Positions 22,750 to 29,235 of a DNA stretch of 35,618 nt are shown piece after piece. This stretch comes from Cellulomonas rhizosphaerae (lineage in GTDB: Bacteria; Actinomycetota; Actinomycetes; Actinomycetales; Cellulomonadaceae). Location of the stretch: NCBI RefSeq assembly GCF_003470205.1, contig NZ_QWKP01000201.1, positions 1 to 35,618 on the forward strand, written 5' to 3'. A program made the translations under genes and the position numbers. Position 1 is the stretch's first letter; each line of letters begins with the position of its first letter. The notes beneath the pieces were generated by a model. That model worked only from the letters and a program-made list of their open reading frames with translations, was not told where the DNA came from and searched no databases.

Positions 22750-23315
22750 GCGCGCTCCCGGTCCGGGGTAGCGCTGTCGAAGGTCCACCTGTCGTCCTCC
22801 TGGTGCGCGGCGACGTACGTGACGACGAACCGGTCGGGACCTTCGTCGGAGATCGCCGACTTCCCGTCGGGCGTCACGACGTCGATCCCGGAGTTGTCGC
22901 GGCACGCGTCCAGGGTCACCCGCTCCTTGCCCGCACCCGCCGGTCCCGGTTCGTACTTCACCATCGTCACGGCGTCGATCGTGCTCGTCCCGGTCTGCTT
23001 GAGCTTCCGCTCGGCGTAGTCGCGGTACGCGACGATCACCGCCGGGCGAAGCTCGCCGGTCATCATCGGGCTGAGGGGCTCGGCGTCGTACCCCGCCTGC
23101 GCGGTGCTGTTCGTCAGGTCGTTGAACGTCGCGAGGGCCGCCCGCGCGTCGTCGACGTTCTGCTTCTGGGCAGCCGCCGCGGGATCGATCGTCGCCGAGC
23201 GCACGGGAGTGGGCGCCGTGGACGGCACGGTGGCGGCTGGCGTCGGCGTCGAGGTGGTGCACCCAGCCAGGGCGCACACGAGCACCGCCCCCGCGCCGAG
23301 TCGTCGTCCCCGCAC
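22743..23315 (-). CDS. Lipoprotein partner of the secreted protein
   Basis: 190 residues from a GTG (GGAGG upstream). MRGRRLGAGAVLVCALAGCTTSTPTP has a signal peptide and lipobox (LAGC; Cys ~19), so it should be anchored to the outer face of the membrane. A Thr/Pro tether follows, then AAQKQNVDDARAALATFNDLTNSTAQAGYDAEPLSPMM and a beta-rich part with VTLDACRDNSGIDVVTPDGKS and WTFDSATP. This resembles NTF2-like actinobacterial lipoproteins, with low certainty. The downstream gene starts inside its last codons, and the two are surely cotranscribed. Confidence 0.8.
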   Translation of the reverse strand: MRGRRLGAGAVLVCALAGCTTSTPTPAATVPSTAPTPVRSATIDPAAAAQKQNVDDARAALATFNDLTNSTAQAGYDAEPLSPMMTGELRPAVIVAYRDYAERKLKQTGTSTIDAVTMVKYEPGPAGAGKERVTLDACRDNSGIDVVTPDGKSAISDEGPDRFVVTYVAAHQEDDRWTFDSATPDRERAC

Positions 23316-23389
23316 CGAGCCACCTCCCCCCGGCGACCGCGAATGAGCCCCCGGGCGGGAATATACCGGGGCGAAGCGGTCGCGGCCGG

Positions 23390-24112
23390 TCAGGGCCGGG
23401 GCCCGATCGAGACCGCCTGCACGTCCTTCCCCCGCACCGGCGTCACGCCGGGCCGGGTCCACTGCGGGATCGGCCGCCCGGCACGCCGGAACCAGCTCTG
23501 CGTCGGGTCCTGCGGCCACCCCTCGGGCGAATCCTCCCACTGCTCCTGCCGCCCGTAGACGGTCATGTCGAGCAGCTGGAGCGCGGGCATCATCGCCTCG
23601 CACCCGCGGCCGTCGGTGTCGTACGTCTGGAAGATGCGGTCACCGACCCGCAGGTACGCGGTGAGCCAGCCGTCGGAGATGCCGGGCGAGTCGATCCCGT
23701 CGAGCGAGTACCAGGGCGCGGAGTAGCCCATGAACTCCCGGAACGGCGCGAACTCGTCGTACGGCCCCTCGCACCAGATCGCGAACGTGACGCCGCGCGC
23801 CTCGAGGTAGGTGGCGTCCTGGAAGTTCCAGACGGTCGCGGTGCAGCCGCGGCACTGGTCCTCGAACCCCTGGCCGCGGTGCCACATGTGCCGGCAGACG
23901 AGGAGCTGGTCGCGGCCCTCGAACATCTCGCCCAGGACGGTCGGGCCGTGCGCGCCGACCAGGCGGACGCTCGCGTCGACCTCCACCATCGGGAGGCGGC
24001 GGCGGGCGGCGGCGAGCGCGTTGCCGGCGCGGGTGTGCGCCTTCTCTCGGACGAGCAGCGCGTTGCGCTCGGCGTGCCAGGTCTCGCGGTCGACGATCGT
24101 CGGGATGTTCAT
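23390..24112 (-). CDS. DUF899 family thioredoxin-like protein
   Basis: 240 residues from the ATG at 24112 (AGGAG 5 bases upstream). Landmarks of DUF899: IVDRETWHAERNALLVREKAHTRAGNALAAARRRLPMVEVD, LLVCRHMWHRGQGFEDQCRGCTATVWNF (~72-100, CRGC at the thioredoxin-like active-site position), then PWYSLDGIDSPGISDGWLTAYLRVGDRIFQTYDTDGRGCE. The fold is thioredoxin-like and the family is sometimes found with sigma factors, as here, where the gene is divergent from an ECF sigma gene. A redox function is inferred only. Confidence 0.88.
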   Translation of the reverse strand: MNIPTIVDRETWHAERNALLVREKAHTRAGNALAAARRRLPMVEVDASVRLVGAHGPTVLGEMFEGRDQLLVCRHMWHRGQGFEDQCRGCTATVWNFQDATYLEARGVTFAIWCEGPYDEFAPFREFMGYSAPWYSLDGIDSPGISDGWLTAYLRVGDRIFQTYDTDGRGCEAMMPALQLLDMTVYGRQEQWEDSPEGWPQDPTQSWFRRAGRPIPQWTRPGVTPVRGKDVQAVSIGPRP

Positions 24113-24158
24113 CGGGGCTCCTTGCCTCTCGGTCTCCCCCGTACCGACGAGGCAGCCG

Positions 24159-24172
24159 CCGATCGTCATCGG
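24159..24172. promoter_or_regulatory. Palindrome in the DUF899/ECF sigma intergenic region
   Basis: CCGAT-CGTC-ATCGG lies in the 83-base gap between the divergent genes, 12 bases before the TAGGGT -10 box of the sigma gene. It may be an operator or a -35 region element. Confidence 0.35.
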
Positions 24173-24183
24173 TCGGCCGTCGC

Positions 24184-24189
24184 TAGGGT
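24184..24189 (+). promoter_or_regulatory. -10 box for leaderless ECF sigma gene
   Basis: TAGGGT ends 6 bases before the ATG at 24196. Confidence 0.6.
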
Positions 24190-24195
24190 GCTGCG

Positions 24196-25062
24196 ATGGC
24201 CGCCCTCGACTTCGAGAGACACCGCCGCGAGCTGCGCGCGCACGGCTACCGGCTGACCGGCAACGTCGCCGATGCGGACGACCTCGTCCAGGAGACGTTC
24301 CTGCGCGCCTGGCGCGCCCGCGACGGCTTCGACGACCGCGCGTCGGTCCGCACCTGGCTCTACCGGATCGCCACGAACATCTTCCTCGACACCCAGAAGG
24401 CGGCCGCGCGCCGCACGTCACCCGTGGGCGACGTCCTCGAGACGAGCACGACGATCGGCCCGTACCCCACGCTCGAGGACGAGGTCGCGGCCGACGAGGT
24501 CGTCGAGCTCGCGCTCATCGCGGCCCTGATGCACCTGCCGCCGCGGCAGCGCGCCGCGTTCGTGCTGCGCGACGTGAGCGGGTGGACGCCCGCCGAGCTC
24601 GCCGGGGCGCTCGGCTCGTCGGTCGCGACCGCGAACAGCCTGGTCCAGCGCGCCCGGGCCACCGTCCGGCGGCACGCGCCGGCCGACCCGCAGCACTGGC
24701 GCCGGCCCGCGCTGACGGCGGCGGACGAGGAGATCCTGCGGCGCTACGCCACCGCGACCGACGCCGAGGCGCTCGCCCTGCTGCTGGCCGACGACGTGCG
24801 GATCACCATGCCGCCCGACGATGCCGTCGTCGGGCTCGAGGCCGTCGCGGAGTTCCTCGCGCGGCCGATGGACTGGCGGACGATCCCAACCAGCGCGAAC
24901 GGCCGGCCGGCGCTGGCCAACTACCTGCGCGGCGCGCAGGCGTACGACGCGCTCGTCGTCGACGTGCTCCGGGTGGTCGACGGCCGTATCGCGGAGATCA
25001 ACGCGTTCGTCGGCGCGCACCACGTCGCCGCTCTCGGCCTGCCGCTGGTCCTCTACCCCTGA
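24196..25062 (+). CDS. ECF sigma factor with C-terminal SnoaL-like domain (SigG type)
   Basis: 288 residues. Sigma region 2: LRAHGYRLTGNVADADDLVQETFLRAWRARDGFDDRASVRTWLYRIATNIFLD (~13-65). Region 4: HLPPRQRAAFVLRDVSGWTPAELAGALGSSVATANSLVQRARATV (~113-157). A ~125-residue SnoaL/NTF2-like domain follows (~170-288: TAADEEILRRYATATDAEALALLLADDVRITMPPD, ANGRPALANYLRG, VVDVLRVVDGRIAEINAFV). This is the layout of M. tuberculosis SigG and related sigma factors, whose C-terminal domain modulates activity in place of a separate anti-sigma. Its regulon likely includes the divergent DUF899 gene, an inference from position. Confidence 0.92.
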   Translation: MAALDFERHRRELRAHGYRLTGNVADADDLVQETFLRAWRARDGFDDRASVRTWLYRIATNIFLDTQKAAARRTSPVGDVLETSTTIGPYPTLEDEVAADEVVELALIAALMHLPPRQRAAFVLRDVSGWTPAELAGALGSSVATANSLVQRARATVRRHAPADPQHWRRPALTAADEEILRRYATATDAEALALLLADDVRITMPPDDAVVGLEAVAEFLARPMDWRTIPTSANGRPALANYLRGAQAYDALVVDVLRVVDGRIAEINAFVGAHHVAALGLPLVLYP

Positions 25063-25071
25063 GGGTTGCCA

Positions 25072-25115
25072 GATCTATCGTCGGGCGATACCTTTCTATC
25101 GTTTCTCGATAGATC
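25072..25115. promoter_or_regulatory. Two spaced operators upstream of the DUF2975/XRE pair
   Basis: TATCG-N5-CGATA (25076-25090) and TCTATCG-N5-CGATAGA (25095-25113) have centres 21 bases apart, two helical turns. The outer arms GATCTATCG (25072-25080) and CGATAGATC (25107-25115) form a further 9-bp inverted repeat. The cluster lies 13-56 bases before the DUF2975 ATG, over the expected promoter; the XRE protein of the pair is the natural ligand. Confidence 0.75.
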
Positions 25116-25127
25116 GGAGCTCCCCCC

Positions 25128-25625
25128 ATGCGCCATGCGACCGTCCTCACGCTGCGCGGCCTGATCGCCGCGCTGTTCGTCGGGCTGATCCTCGTGCAGG
25201 TGATGATCCTGCCGCTGCTCGGCATCGACATCGCCGAGGAGCACCCCGACCTGACGTTCCTGCGCTGGGCGGTCGTCGTCCTCGGGATCGCGGGGGTCCT
25301 CACCGTCGAGGTCGCGCTCGTGTGCATCTGGCGGCTGCTGACGATGGTCGACCGGGACACCGTCTTCAGTGCGGCGGCGTTCCGCTACGTCGACGTCGTG
25401 ATCGGCTCCGCGGTCGCCGCGACGCTGCTGGCGGTCGTGCTCTCGTTCGTGCTCGCGCCCGGCGAGACCGTGCCCCCGGGGTTCGTGCTGCTGGTCGTCA
25501 CGGGCGGTGTCGGCACGGCGGGGATCGCCCTGCTCGTCGTCGTGCTGCGCGCGCTGCTGGTCAAGGCGGTCGCGCTCGACACGACGGCCACCACACTGCG
25601 GGCCGAGCTCGACGAGGTCATCTGA
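25128..25625 (+). CDS. DUF2975 membrane protein
   Basis: 165 residues with four hydrophobic segments (~7-30, 44-67, 87-109 and 119-144). The family pattern shows as VALVCIWRLLTMVDRDTVFSAAAFRYVDVVIGSA. GGAG precedes the ATG by 8 bases. The gene shares one base of its TGA with the ATG of the downstream XRE regulator, the standard DUF2975-XRE pairing in Gram-positive genomes. The role is unknown; the membrane protein may influence the regulator. Promoter dyads upstream suggest that the pair is autoregulated. Confidence 0.9.
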   Translation: MRHATVLTLRGLIAALFVGLILVQVMILPLLGIDIAEEHPDLTFLRWAVVVLGIAGVLTVEVALVCIWRLLTMVDRDTVFSAAAFRYVDVVIGSAVAATLLAVVLSFVLAPGETVPPGFVLLVVTGGVGTAGIALLVVVLRALLVKAVALDTTATTLRAELDEVI

Positions 25626-25834
25626 TGCCGATCGTGGTCGACATCGACGTCATGCTCGCGCGCCGGCGGATGTCCGTGGGCGAGCTCGCGGACCGCATCG
25701 GGATCACGCCCGCCAACCTCGCGGTGCTCAAGAACGGCCGGGCGAAGGCCGTGCGGTTCAGCACCCTCGAGGCACTGTGCGAGGCGCTCGACTGCCAGCC
25801 GGCGGACCTGCTGCGCCACGAGCCGACTGGCTAG
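25625..25834 (+). CDS. XRE-family (YozG-like) helix-turn-helix regulator
   Basis: 69 residues: a single Cro/CI helix-turn-helix, MPIVVDIDVMLARRRMSVGELADRIGITPANLAVLKNGRAKAVRFSTLEALCEALDCQPADLLRH. Recognition helix is around PANLAVLKNGRAKAV. The whole protein is the DNA-binding domain, as in YozG. It overlaps the DUF2975 stop (TGATG) and probably binds the TATCG-N5-CGATA sites ahead of the pair. Confidence 0.92.
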   Translation: MPIVVDIDVMLARRRMSVGELADRIGITPANLAVLKNGRAKAVRFSTLEALCEALDCQPADLLRHEPTG

Positions 25835-25915
25835 CGCAGGCCGCGCATCGCCTCGCGGACCTCGGCGAAGCAGGCGTCCAGGTCATGCCCATGCGCGCCT
25901 CGCGTCGCGGGAGTT

Positions 25916-26176
25916 TCACACAGCCTTGCGGCCGCGGGTCCAGCGCCAGATCGCGGTGACGATGATCGCGCCCACGATGGACCCGATGATGCCGCTCGGG
26001 TGGATCTCGAGGCCGTCACCCGCGAGGAGACTGAACAGGAGTCCGCCGACGAACGAGCCGACGAGGCCAGCGATGATCGCCATCGTCCAGTCGATGCGCT
26101 TGCCCTCCCTGCCGAGGATGAGCTGCGCCGCTGCACCGATGAGCATGCCGAAGAGGATCAGGCCGAGAATGAGCAT
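25916..26176 (-). CDS. GlsB/YeaQ/YmgE family stress-response membrane protein
   Basis: 86 residues: three hydrophobic segments with conserved glycines, MLILGLILFGMLIGAAAQLILGREGKRIDWTMAIIAGLVGSFVGGLLFSLLAGDGLEIHPSGIIGSIVGAIIVTAIWRWTRGRK. This is a transglycosylase-associated (YeaQ/GlsB) membrane protein, often induced by envelope or acid stress. It is leaderless, with TAGTCT 6 bases before the ATG. It is divergent from the methyltransferase gene. Confidence 0.92.
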   Translation of the reverse strand: MLILGLILFGMLIGAAAQLILGREGKRIDWTMAIIAGLVGSFVGGLLFSLLAGDGLEIHPSGIIGSIVGAIIVTAIWRWTRGRKAV

Positions 26177-26182
26177 GGCCAG

Positions 26183-26188
26183 AGACTA
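26183..26188 (-). promoter_or_regulatory. -10 box for leaderless GlsB-like gene
   Basis: TAGTCT on the minus strand ends 6 bases before the ATG at 26176. Confidence 0.55.
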
Positions 26189-26256
26189 GGGCACGGGGCC
26201 GCCGCGGTGGAGATGCCGCCCGCGGTTGGCGGTCGACAGCCCCGCCCGCCCGGTGG

Positions 26257-26262
26257 CACGGT
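26257..26262 (+). promoter_or_regulatory. -10-like box for the methyltransferase gene
   Basis: CACGGT ends 6 bases before the ATG at 26269; first base departs from T. Confidence 0.4.
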
Positions 26263-26268
26263 GCCTGG

Positions 26269-26898
26269 ATGGGCAGCGCCGCGTACTGGGACGGGGAGGC
26301 CGCGACGTACGACCGCAAGACCGCGCTCGTCGAGCGGCGGCTGCTGTCGCCGGCGCGGGCGTGGGCGGCCGAGCGGGTCGTCGGGCGGACGCTCGAGGTC
26401 GCGATCGGCACGGGTGCGAACCTGCCGTACTACGCCGCGCGCCCGACGAGCCTGACGGGCGTGGACCTCAGCGCGCAGATGCTCGCCGCGGCCTCTCGTC
26501 GGGCAGCCGAGGTGGGCGTCCGGATCGACCTGCTGCAGGCCGACGTCGCCGCCCTGCCGTTCGCGTCCGGGTCGTTCGACACCGTGCTGTGCACGTTCTC
26601 GTTGTGCGGGGTGCCCGACGAGCGGGTCGCGCTGCGCGAGATGGGGCGCGTGCTGGCGCCCGGGGGTCGTCTCGTGGTGGCGGACCACGTGGTCTCGTCG
26701 GCCGGGGCCTTCCGCCTGCTCCAGCGCCTGCTCGACGCGACCGCGCCGCGCGATTCGGGCGAGCACCATCGTCGCCGCCCGGTCCTCGTCGTGCCGGACG
26801 CGGGTCTCGTCGTGGCCGAGCAGGAGGCGAGCCGGTTCCGGCTCGTCGAGCGGTTCGTCGCGGTCAGGCCGCCGGCTCCAGCAGCACCACGGGGATGA
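26269..26898 (+). CDS. Class I SAM-dependent methyltransferase
   Basis: 209 residues. YWDGEAATYDRKTALVERRLLSPARAW precedes motif I, TLEVAIGTGANLPYY (~42-56). Then come LTGVDLSAQMLAAASRRA (motif II), DLLQADVAALPFASGSFDTVLCTFSLCGVPD (motif III/IV) and ALREMGRVLAPGGRLVVADHV (motif V). The UbiE/Methyltransf_11 type is likely. The C-terminal ~40 residues (RDSGEHHRRRPVLVVPDAGLVVAEQEASRFRLVERFVAVRPPAP) complete the fold. Its last 35 bases overlap the end of the convergent nitroreductase gene. Substrate unknown. Confidence 0.92.
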   Translation: MGSAAYWDGEAATYDRKTALVERRLLSPARAWAAERVVGRTLEVAIGTGANLPYYAARPTSLTGVDLSAQMLAAASRRAAEVGVRIDLLQADVAALPFASGSFDTVLCTFSLCGVPDERVALREMGRVLAPGGRLVVADHVVSSAGAFRLLQRLLDATAPRDSGEHHRRRPVLVVPDAGLVVAEQEASRFRLVERFVAVRPPAPAAPRG

Positions 26899-27295
26899 TC
26901 CGCTCGGTCCGCGACTGGTAGGTCGCGTAGTTGGACAGGGCGGCCGTGATCTGCGGCCACAACCGCTCCCGCTCGTCGGGCCCGGCGATCCGGGCGACCA
27001 TCGGGCGGCGCGGGCCGCCGGCGAGCGCGACCTGCACGTGCGGGTCGTCGCGCAGGTTGAGGAACCACGCGGGGTCGAAGTCGTCGCCACCGCGCGACGC
27101 GACGACGACGAGCGCGTCGCCGACCCGCAGCGGCGAGGTGAGCATCGAGACGCGCGGCTTGCCCGTGCGCCGGCCCGTGGTGGTGAGCTCGAGCGACGGG
27201 TTGCCGCCCAGCTCGGCGCCCAGCCGGCCGCCGGTCAGCCTGAGGGCCGCGCGGTGCAGGCCGCTGAGCGACTTCATGAGCAGGGTGCTGGGCAT
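26864..27295 (-). CDS. Deazaflavin (F420)-dependent nitroreductase family protein
   Basis: 143 residues from the ATG at 27295: MPSTLLMKSLSGLHRAALRLTGGRLGAELGGNPSLELTTTGRRTGKPRVSMLTSPLRVGDALVVVASRGGDDFDPAWFLNLRDDPHVQVALAGGPRRPMVARIAGPDERERLWPQI. The LTTTGRRTGKPR and DFDPAWFLNLRDDP motifs are those of the Ddn/DUF385 family, which reduces quinones or nitroaromatics with F420H2. Short and complete. It is divergent from the epimerase gene and overlaps the methyltransferase at its 3' end. Confidence 0.92.
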   Translation of the reverse strand: MPSTLLMKSLSGLHRAALRLTGGRLGAELGGNPSLELTTTGRRTGKPRVSMLTSPLRVGDALVVVASRGGDDFDPAWFLNLRDDPHVQVALAGGPRRPMVARIAGPDERERLWPQITAALSNYATYQSRTERIIPVVLLEPAA

Positions 27296-27301
27296 GGGGC
27301 G

Positions 27302-27307
27302 ATCGTC
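27302..27307 (-). promoter_or_regulatory. -10-like box for the nitroreductase gene
   Basis: GACGAT on the minus strand ends 6 bases before the ATG at 27295. Confidence 0.4.
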
Positions 27308-27319
27308 GCACCCTCTTCG

Positions 27320-27325
27320 TAGGGT
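27320..27325 (+). promoter_or_regulatory. -10 box for leaderless epimerase gene
   Basis: TAGGGT ends 6 bases before the ATG at 27332; only 12 bases from the opposite -10 of the nitroreductase gene, so the two promoters overlap. Confidence 0.6.
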
Positions 27326-27331
27326 GGCCCG

Positions 27332-28321
27332 ATGCAGCAGCGTGCGCTCGTCCTCGGCGGGACCGGGCTGGTCGGGTCGGCGGTCGCGCGGCGGCTCCTC
27401 GCGGCGGGGTGGTCCGTCGACGTCACCGGGCGCGACGCGTCGTCGGCCGTCGTCGGCACGCGCTTCCACGTCGCGGCTCGGAACGACGCCGGTGCACTCC
27501 GGCGAGCGCTGGGCCCCGGTGCGGACCTGGTCGTCGACTGCCTCTGTTTCACGGCCGCCGACGCCGAGCTCCTGCTCCCCCTGCTCACCGACGTCGGCTC
27601 GTCCGTGATGATCTCCAGCAAGGCCGTCTACGTCGACGCCGCCGGGAACCACATGAACTCGGCGGTGGCACCGCGGTTCGGCGAGCCCGTTCCGGAGGGC
27701 GCGCTGACGATGGAACCGGGCGACGCCCCGGCGCGGAGCCCCGGCGGGTACGGGGCGCACAAGGTCGCGGCCGAGCGCGTGCTGCTCGAGAGCGGCCTCC
27801 CGGTGAGCATCCTGCGCGCGTCGAAGGTGCACGGCGTCGGGTCGGTGCGTGAGTGGTTCTTCGTCCGCCGCGCGCTCGACGGCCGACGCCGTCTGCTGCT
27901 CGCCGACCGCGGGCTGGGGGTCGACCACACCACCGCTGCCGTCAACCTCGCCGCGTTGGTCGAGGTCGTCGCGGCCCGACCCGGTGCCCGGATCCTCAAC
28001 GCGGCCGATCCGGATGCGTCGGACGTCCGCACCATCGCCGCGACGATCGGCGCACACCTGGACCACGCGTGGGACGAGGTGCTGCTCGACGACCCGACGC
28101 CGCCGCTCGGGCGGACCCCGTGGAGCACCGGCGCCCGGTTCGAGCTGGACACCTCCGCCGCCCGTCGGCTCGGGTACGAGCCCGTCGGGACGTACGCCGA
28201 GACGATCGGGACCACGATCGACTGGCTCGTCCGGACGGCCGACGAACCACGGTGGACGGCTGCGCGGGCCGACCTCCTCGCGGGGTTCGCGGGGTATGCG
28301 TCGGAGGACGGCGCCCACTAG
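27332..28321 (+). CDS. NAD-dependent epimerase/dehydratase family protein
   Basis: 329 residues. The Rossmann motif ALVLGGTGLVGSAVARRLL (~5-23) and V-D-V-T-G-R-D mark the NAD(P) site. DLVVDCLCFTAADA, MISSKAVYVDAAG and YGAHKVAAERVLLESGLPVSILRASKVHG supply the extended-SDR core, with Tyr/Lys in YGAHK (~140). It should act on a nucleotide sugar or similar; the true substrate is not evident. A PIN-domain gene starts 10 bases after its stop. Confidence 0.92.
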   Translation: MQQRALVLGGTGLVGSAVARRLLAAGWSVDVTGRDASSAVVGTRFHVAARNDAGALRRALGPGADLVVDCLCFTAADAELLLPLLTDVGSSVMISSKAVYVDAAGNHMNSAVAPRFGEPVPEGALTMEPGDAPARSPGGYGAHKVAAERVLLESGLPVSILRASKVHGVGSVREWFFVRRALDGRRRLLLADRGLGVDHTTAAVNLAALVEVVAARPGARILNAADPDASDVRTIAATIGAHLDHAWDEVLLDDPTPPLGRTPWSTGARFELDTSAARRLGYEPVGTYAETIGTTIDWLVRTADEPRWTAARADLLAGFAGYASEDGAH

Positions 28322-28324
28322 CGT
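28319..28324 (+). promoter_or_regulatory. -10 box for the PIN gene, overlapping the epimerase stop
   Basis: TAGCGT lies 7 bases before the GTG at 28332; its TAG is the epimerase stop codon. Confidence 0.45.
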
Positions 28325-28331
28325 CGAGCGG

Positions 28332-28727
28332 GTGACCAAGTTCGTGATCGATGCCGGCGCCGCGCTGCGGCTGGCCGCCACCGAGGCCGTCGTCCCGCAC
28401 GATCTGCTCGCGCCCACGCTGCTGCGCTCGCAGGTGCTGTCCGCGATGCACGAGGCGGTGCACCGCGGCGAGCTCTCGTCGTCGGAGGCCCGCGCGCGCG
28501 TCGCTGCCGTGGGCCGCATGCGGATCCGGCTGCTCGGCGATGCCGTCCTGCGGGGGCAGGCGTGGAAGATCGCCGACGAGCTCAGGGTGGGCTCGACCTA
28601 CGACGCGGAGTACGTCGCGCTCACGCGCCTGCAGGCCGACTACTTCGTCACCCTCGACGAGGATCTCGCGCGCGCCGCGGCCCGGCTGGTGCCGGTCGCA
28701 CCGTTCGAGTCGCTGCTGGACGCCTGA
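28332..28727 (+). CDS. PIN-domain protein, VapC-like, without adjacent antitoxin
   Basis: 131 residues from a GTG: TKFVIDAGAALRLA (first acidic residue D), LLAPTLLRSQVLSAMHEAVHRGEL, then STYDAEYVALTRLQADYFVTLDEDLARAAARLVPVAPFESLL with D/D/D-E at the later metal positions. This is the VapC-type PIN nuclease fold, predicted to need Mg/Mn and to cleave RNA. No small antitoxin ORF fits in the 10 bases upstream or before the next gene, so it is orphan. It could also be part of a nucleic-acid maintenance role. Confidence 0.85.
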   Translation: MTKFVIDAGAALRLAATEAVVPHDLLAPTLLRSQVLSAMHEAVHRGELSSSEARARVAAVGRMRIRLLGDAVLRGQAWKIADELRVGSTYDAEYVALTRLQADYFVTLDEDLARAAARLVPVAPFESLLDA

Positions 28728-28728
28728 C

Positions 28729-28734
28729 GACGAT
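28729..28734 (+). promoter_or_regulatory. -10-like box for the DUF4870-like gene
   Basis: GACGAT ends 6 bases before the ATG at 28741; same hexamer as at 27302. Confidence 0.4.
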
Positions 28735-28740
28735 GGTTCG

Positions 28741-29235
28741 ATGGCCCGCATGACCCAGCCGCCGCCCTACCCCGGGCCCGCCTACCCGCCGCCGATGTAC
28801 GTCCAGCGCCGCCCCGCGACGGGTGCGATCGCGTGGTGGCTCGGCCTCCTGGTGCTGATCCTCATCCCGATCATCAGCAACATCGTCGCGACCGTCGCCG
28901 TCATGGTCTACCGCAGCTCGGTCCGCCAGACGCTCACGCCGCTCGGCCACGAGGTCGCCCGCCGGGCCGCGAACTGGCGGCTCAGCCTGCTGCTCTACTC
29001 GGTCCTGCTGTTCGGCACGCACATCCTGCTGCTCTTCACGCTGGCCGACGGCGAGGGGTCGACGACGTTCTTCCCGATCGGCATCGCGATCACCGTGCTG
29101 TTCCTCGTCAGCGTCTACGGCCTGGTGCTCACCGTGGTCTCCGGGCTGCGCGCGAACCAGGGGCGGCTCACGCCGGCGATCGGGGCGATCCCGTTCATCC
29201 GGCGGACCGTCTCCTATGCTCCCGCGCATGGCTGA
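28741..29235 (+). CDS. DUF4870-like membrane protein
   Basis: 164 residues from the ATG at 28741 (a second ATG at 28750 is possible). A Pro/Tyr-rich cytoplasmic leader (TQPPPYPGPAYPPPMYVQRRP) precedes membrane helices at ~30-55, ~84-105 and ~117-140. Between them VYRSSVRQTLTPLGHEVARRAANWRLSL resembles the conserved loop of DUF4870/TIGR-type small membrane proteins. Function unknown. Its last 8 bases overlap the start of the PemK-like gene. Confidence 0.75.
   Translation: MARMTQPPPYPGPAYPPPMYVQRRPATGAIAWWLGLLVLILIPIISNIVATVAVMVYRSSVRQTLTPLGHEVARRAANWRLSLLLYSVLLFGTHILLLFTLADGEGSTTFFPIGIAITVLFLVSVYGLVLTVVSGLRANQGRLTPAIGAIPFIRRTVSYAPAHG
29215..29220 (+). promoter_or_regulatory. -10 box for the PemK-like gene
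   Basis: TATGCT lies 7 bases before the ATG at 29228, inside the end of the upstream reading frame. Confidence 0.45.

Noticed and set aside
28321..28331. An antitoxin gene upstream of the PIN gene
   Set aside because: Only 10 bases separate it from the epimerase stop; no small frame with AbrB, Phd or RHH features is present.
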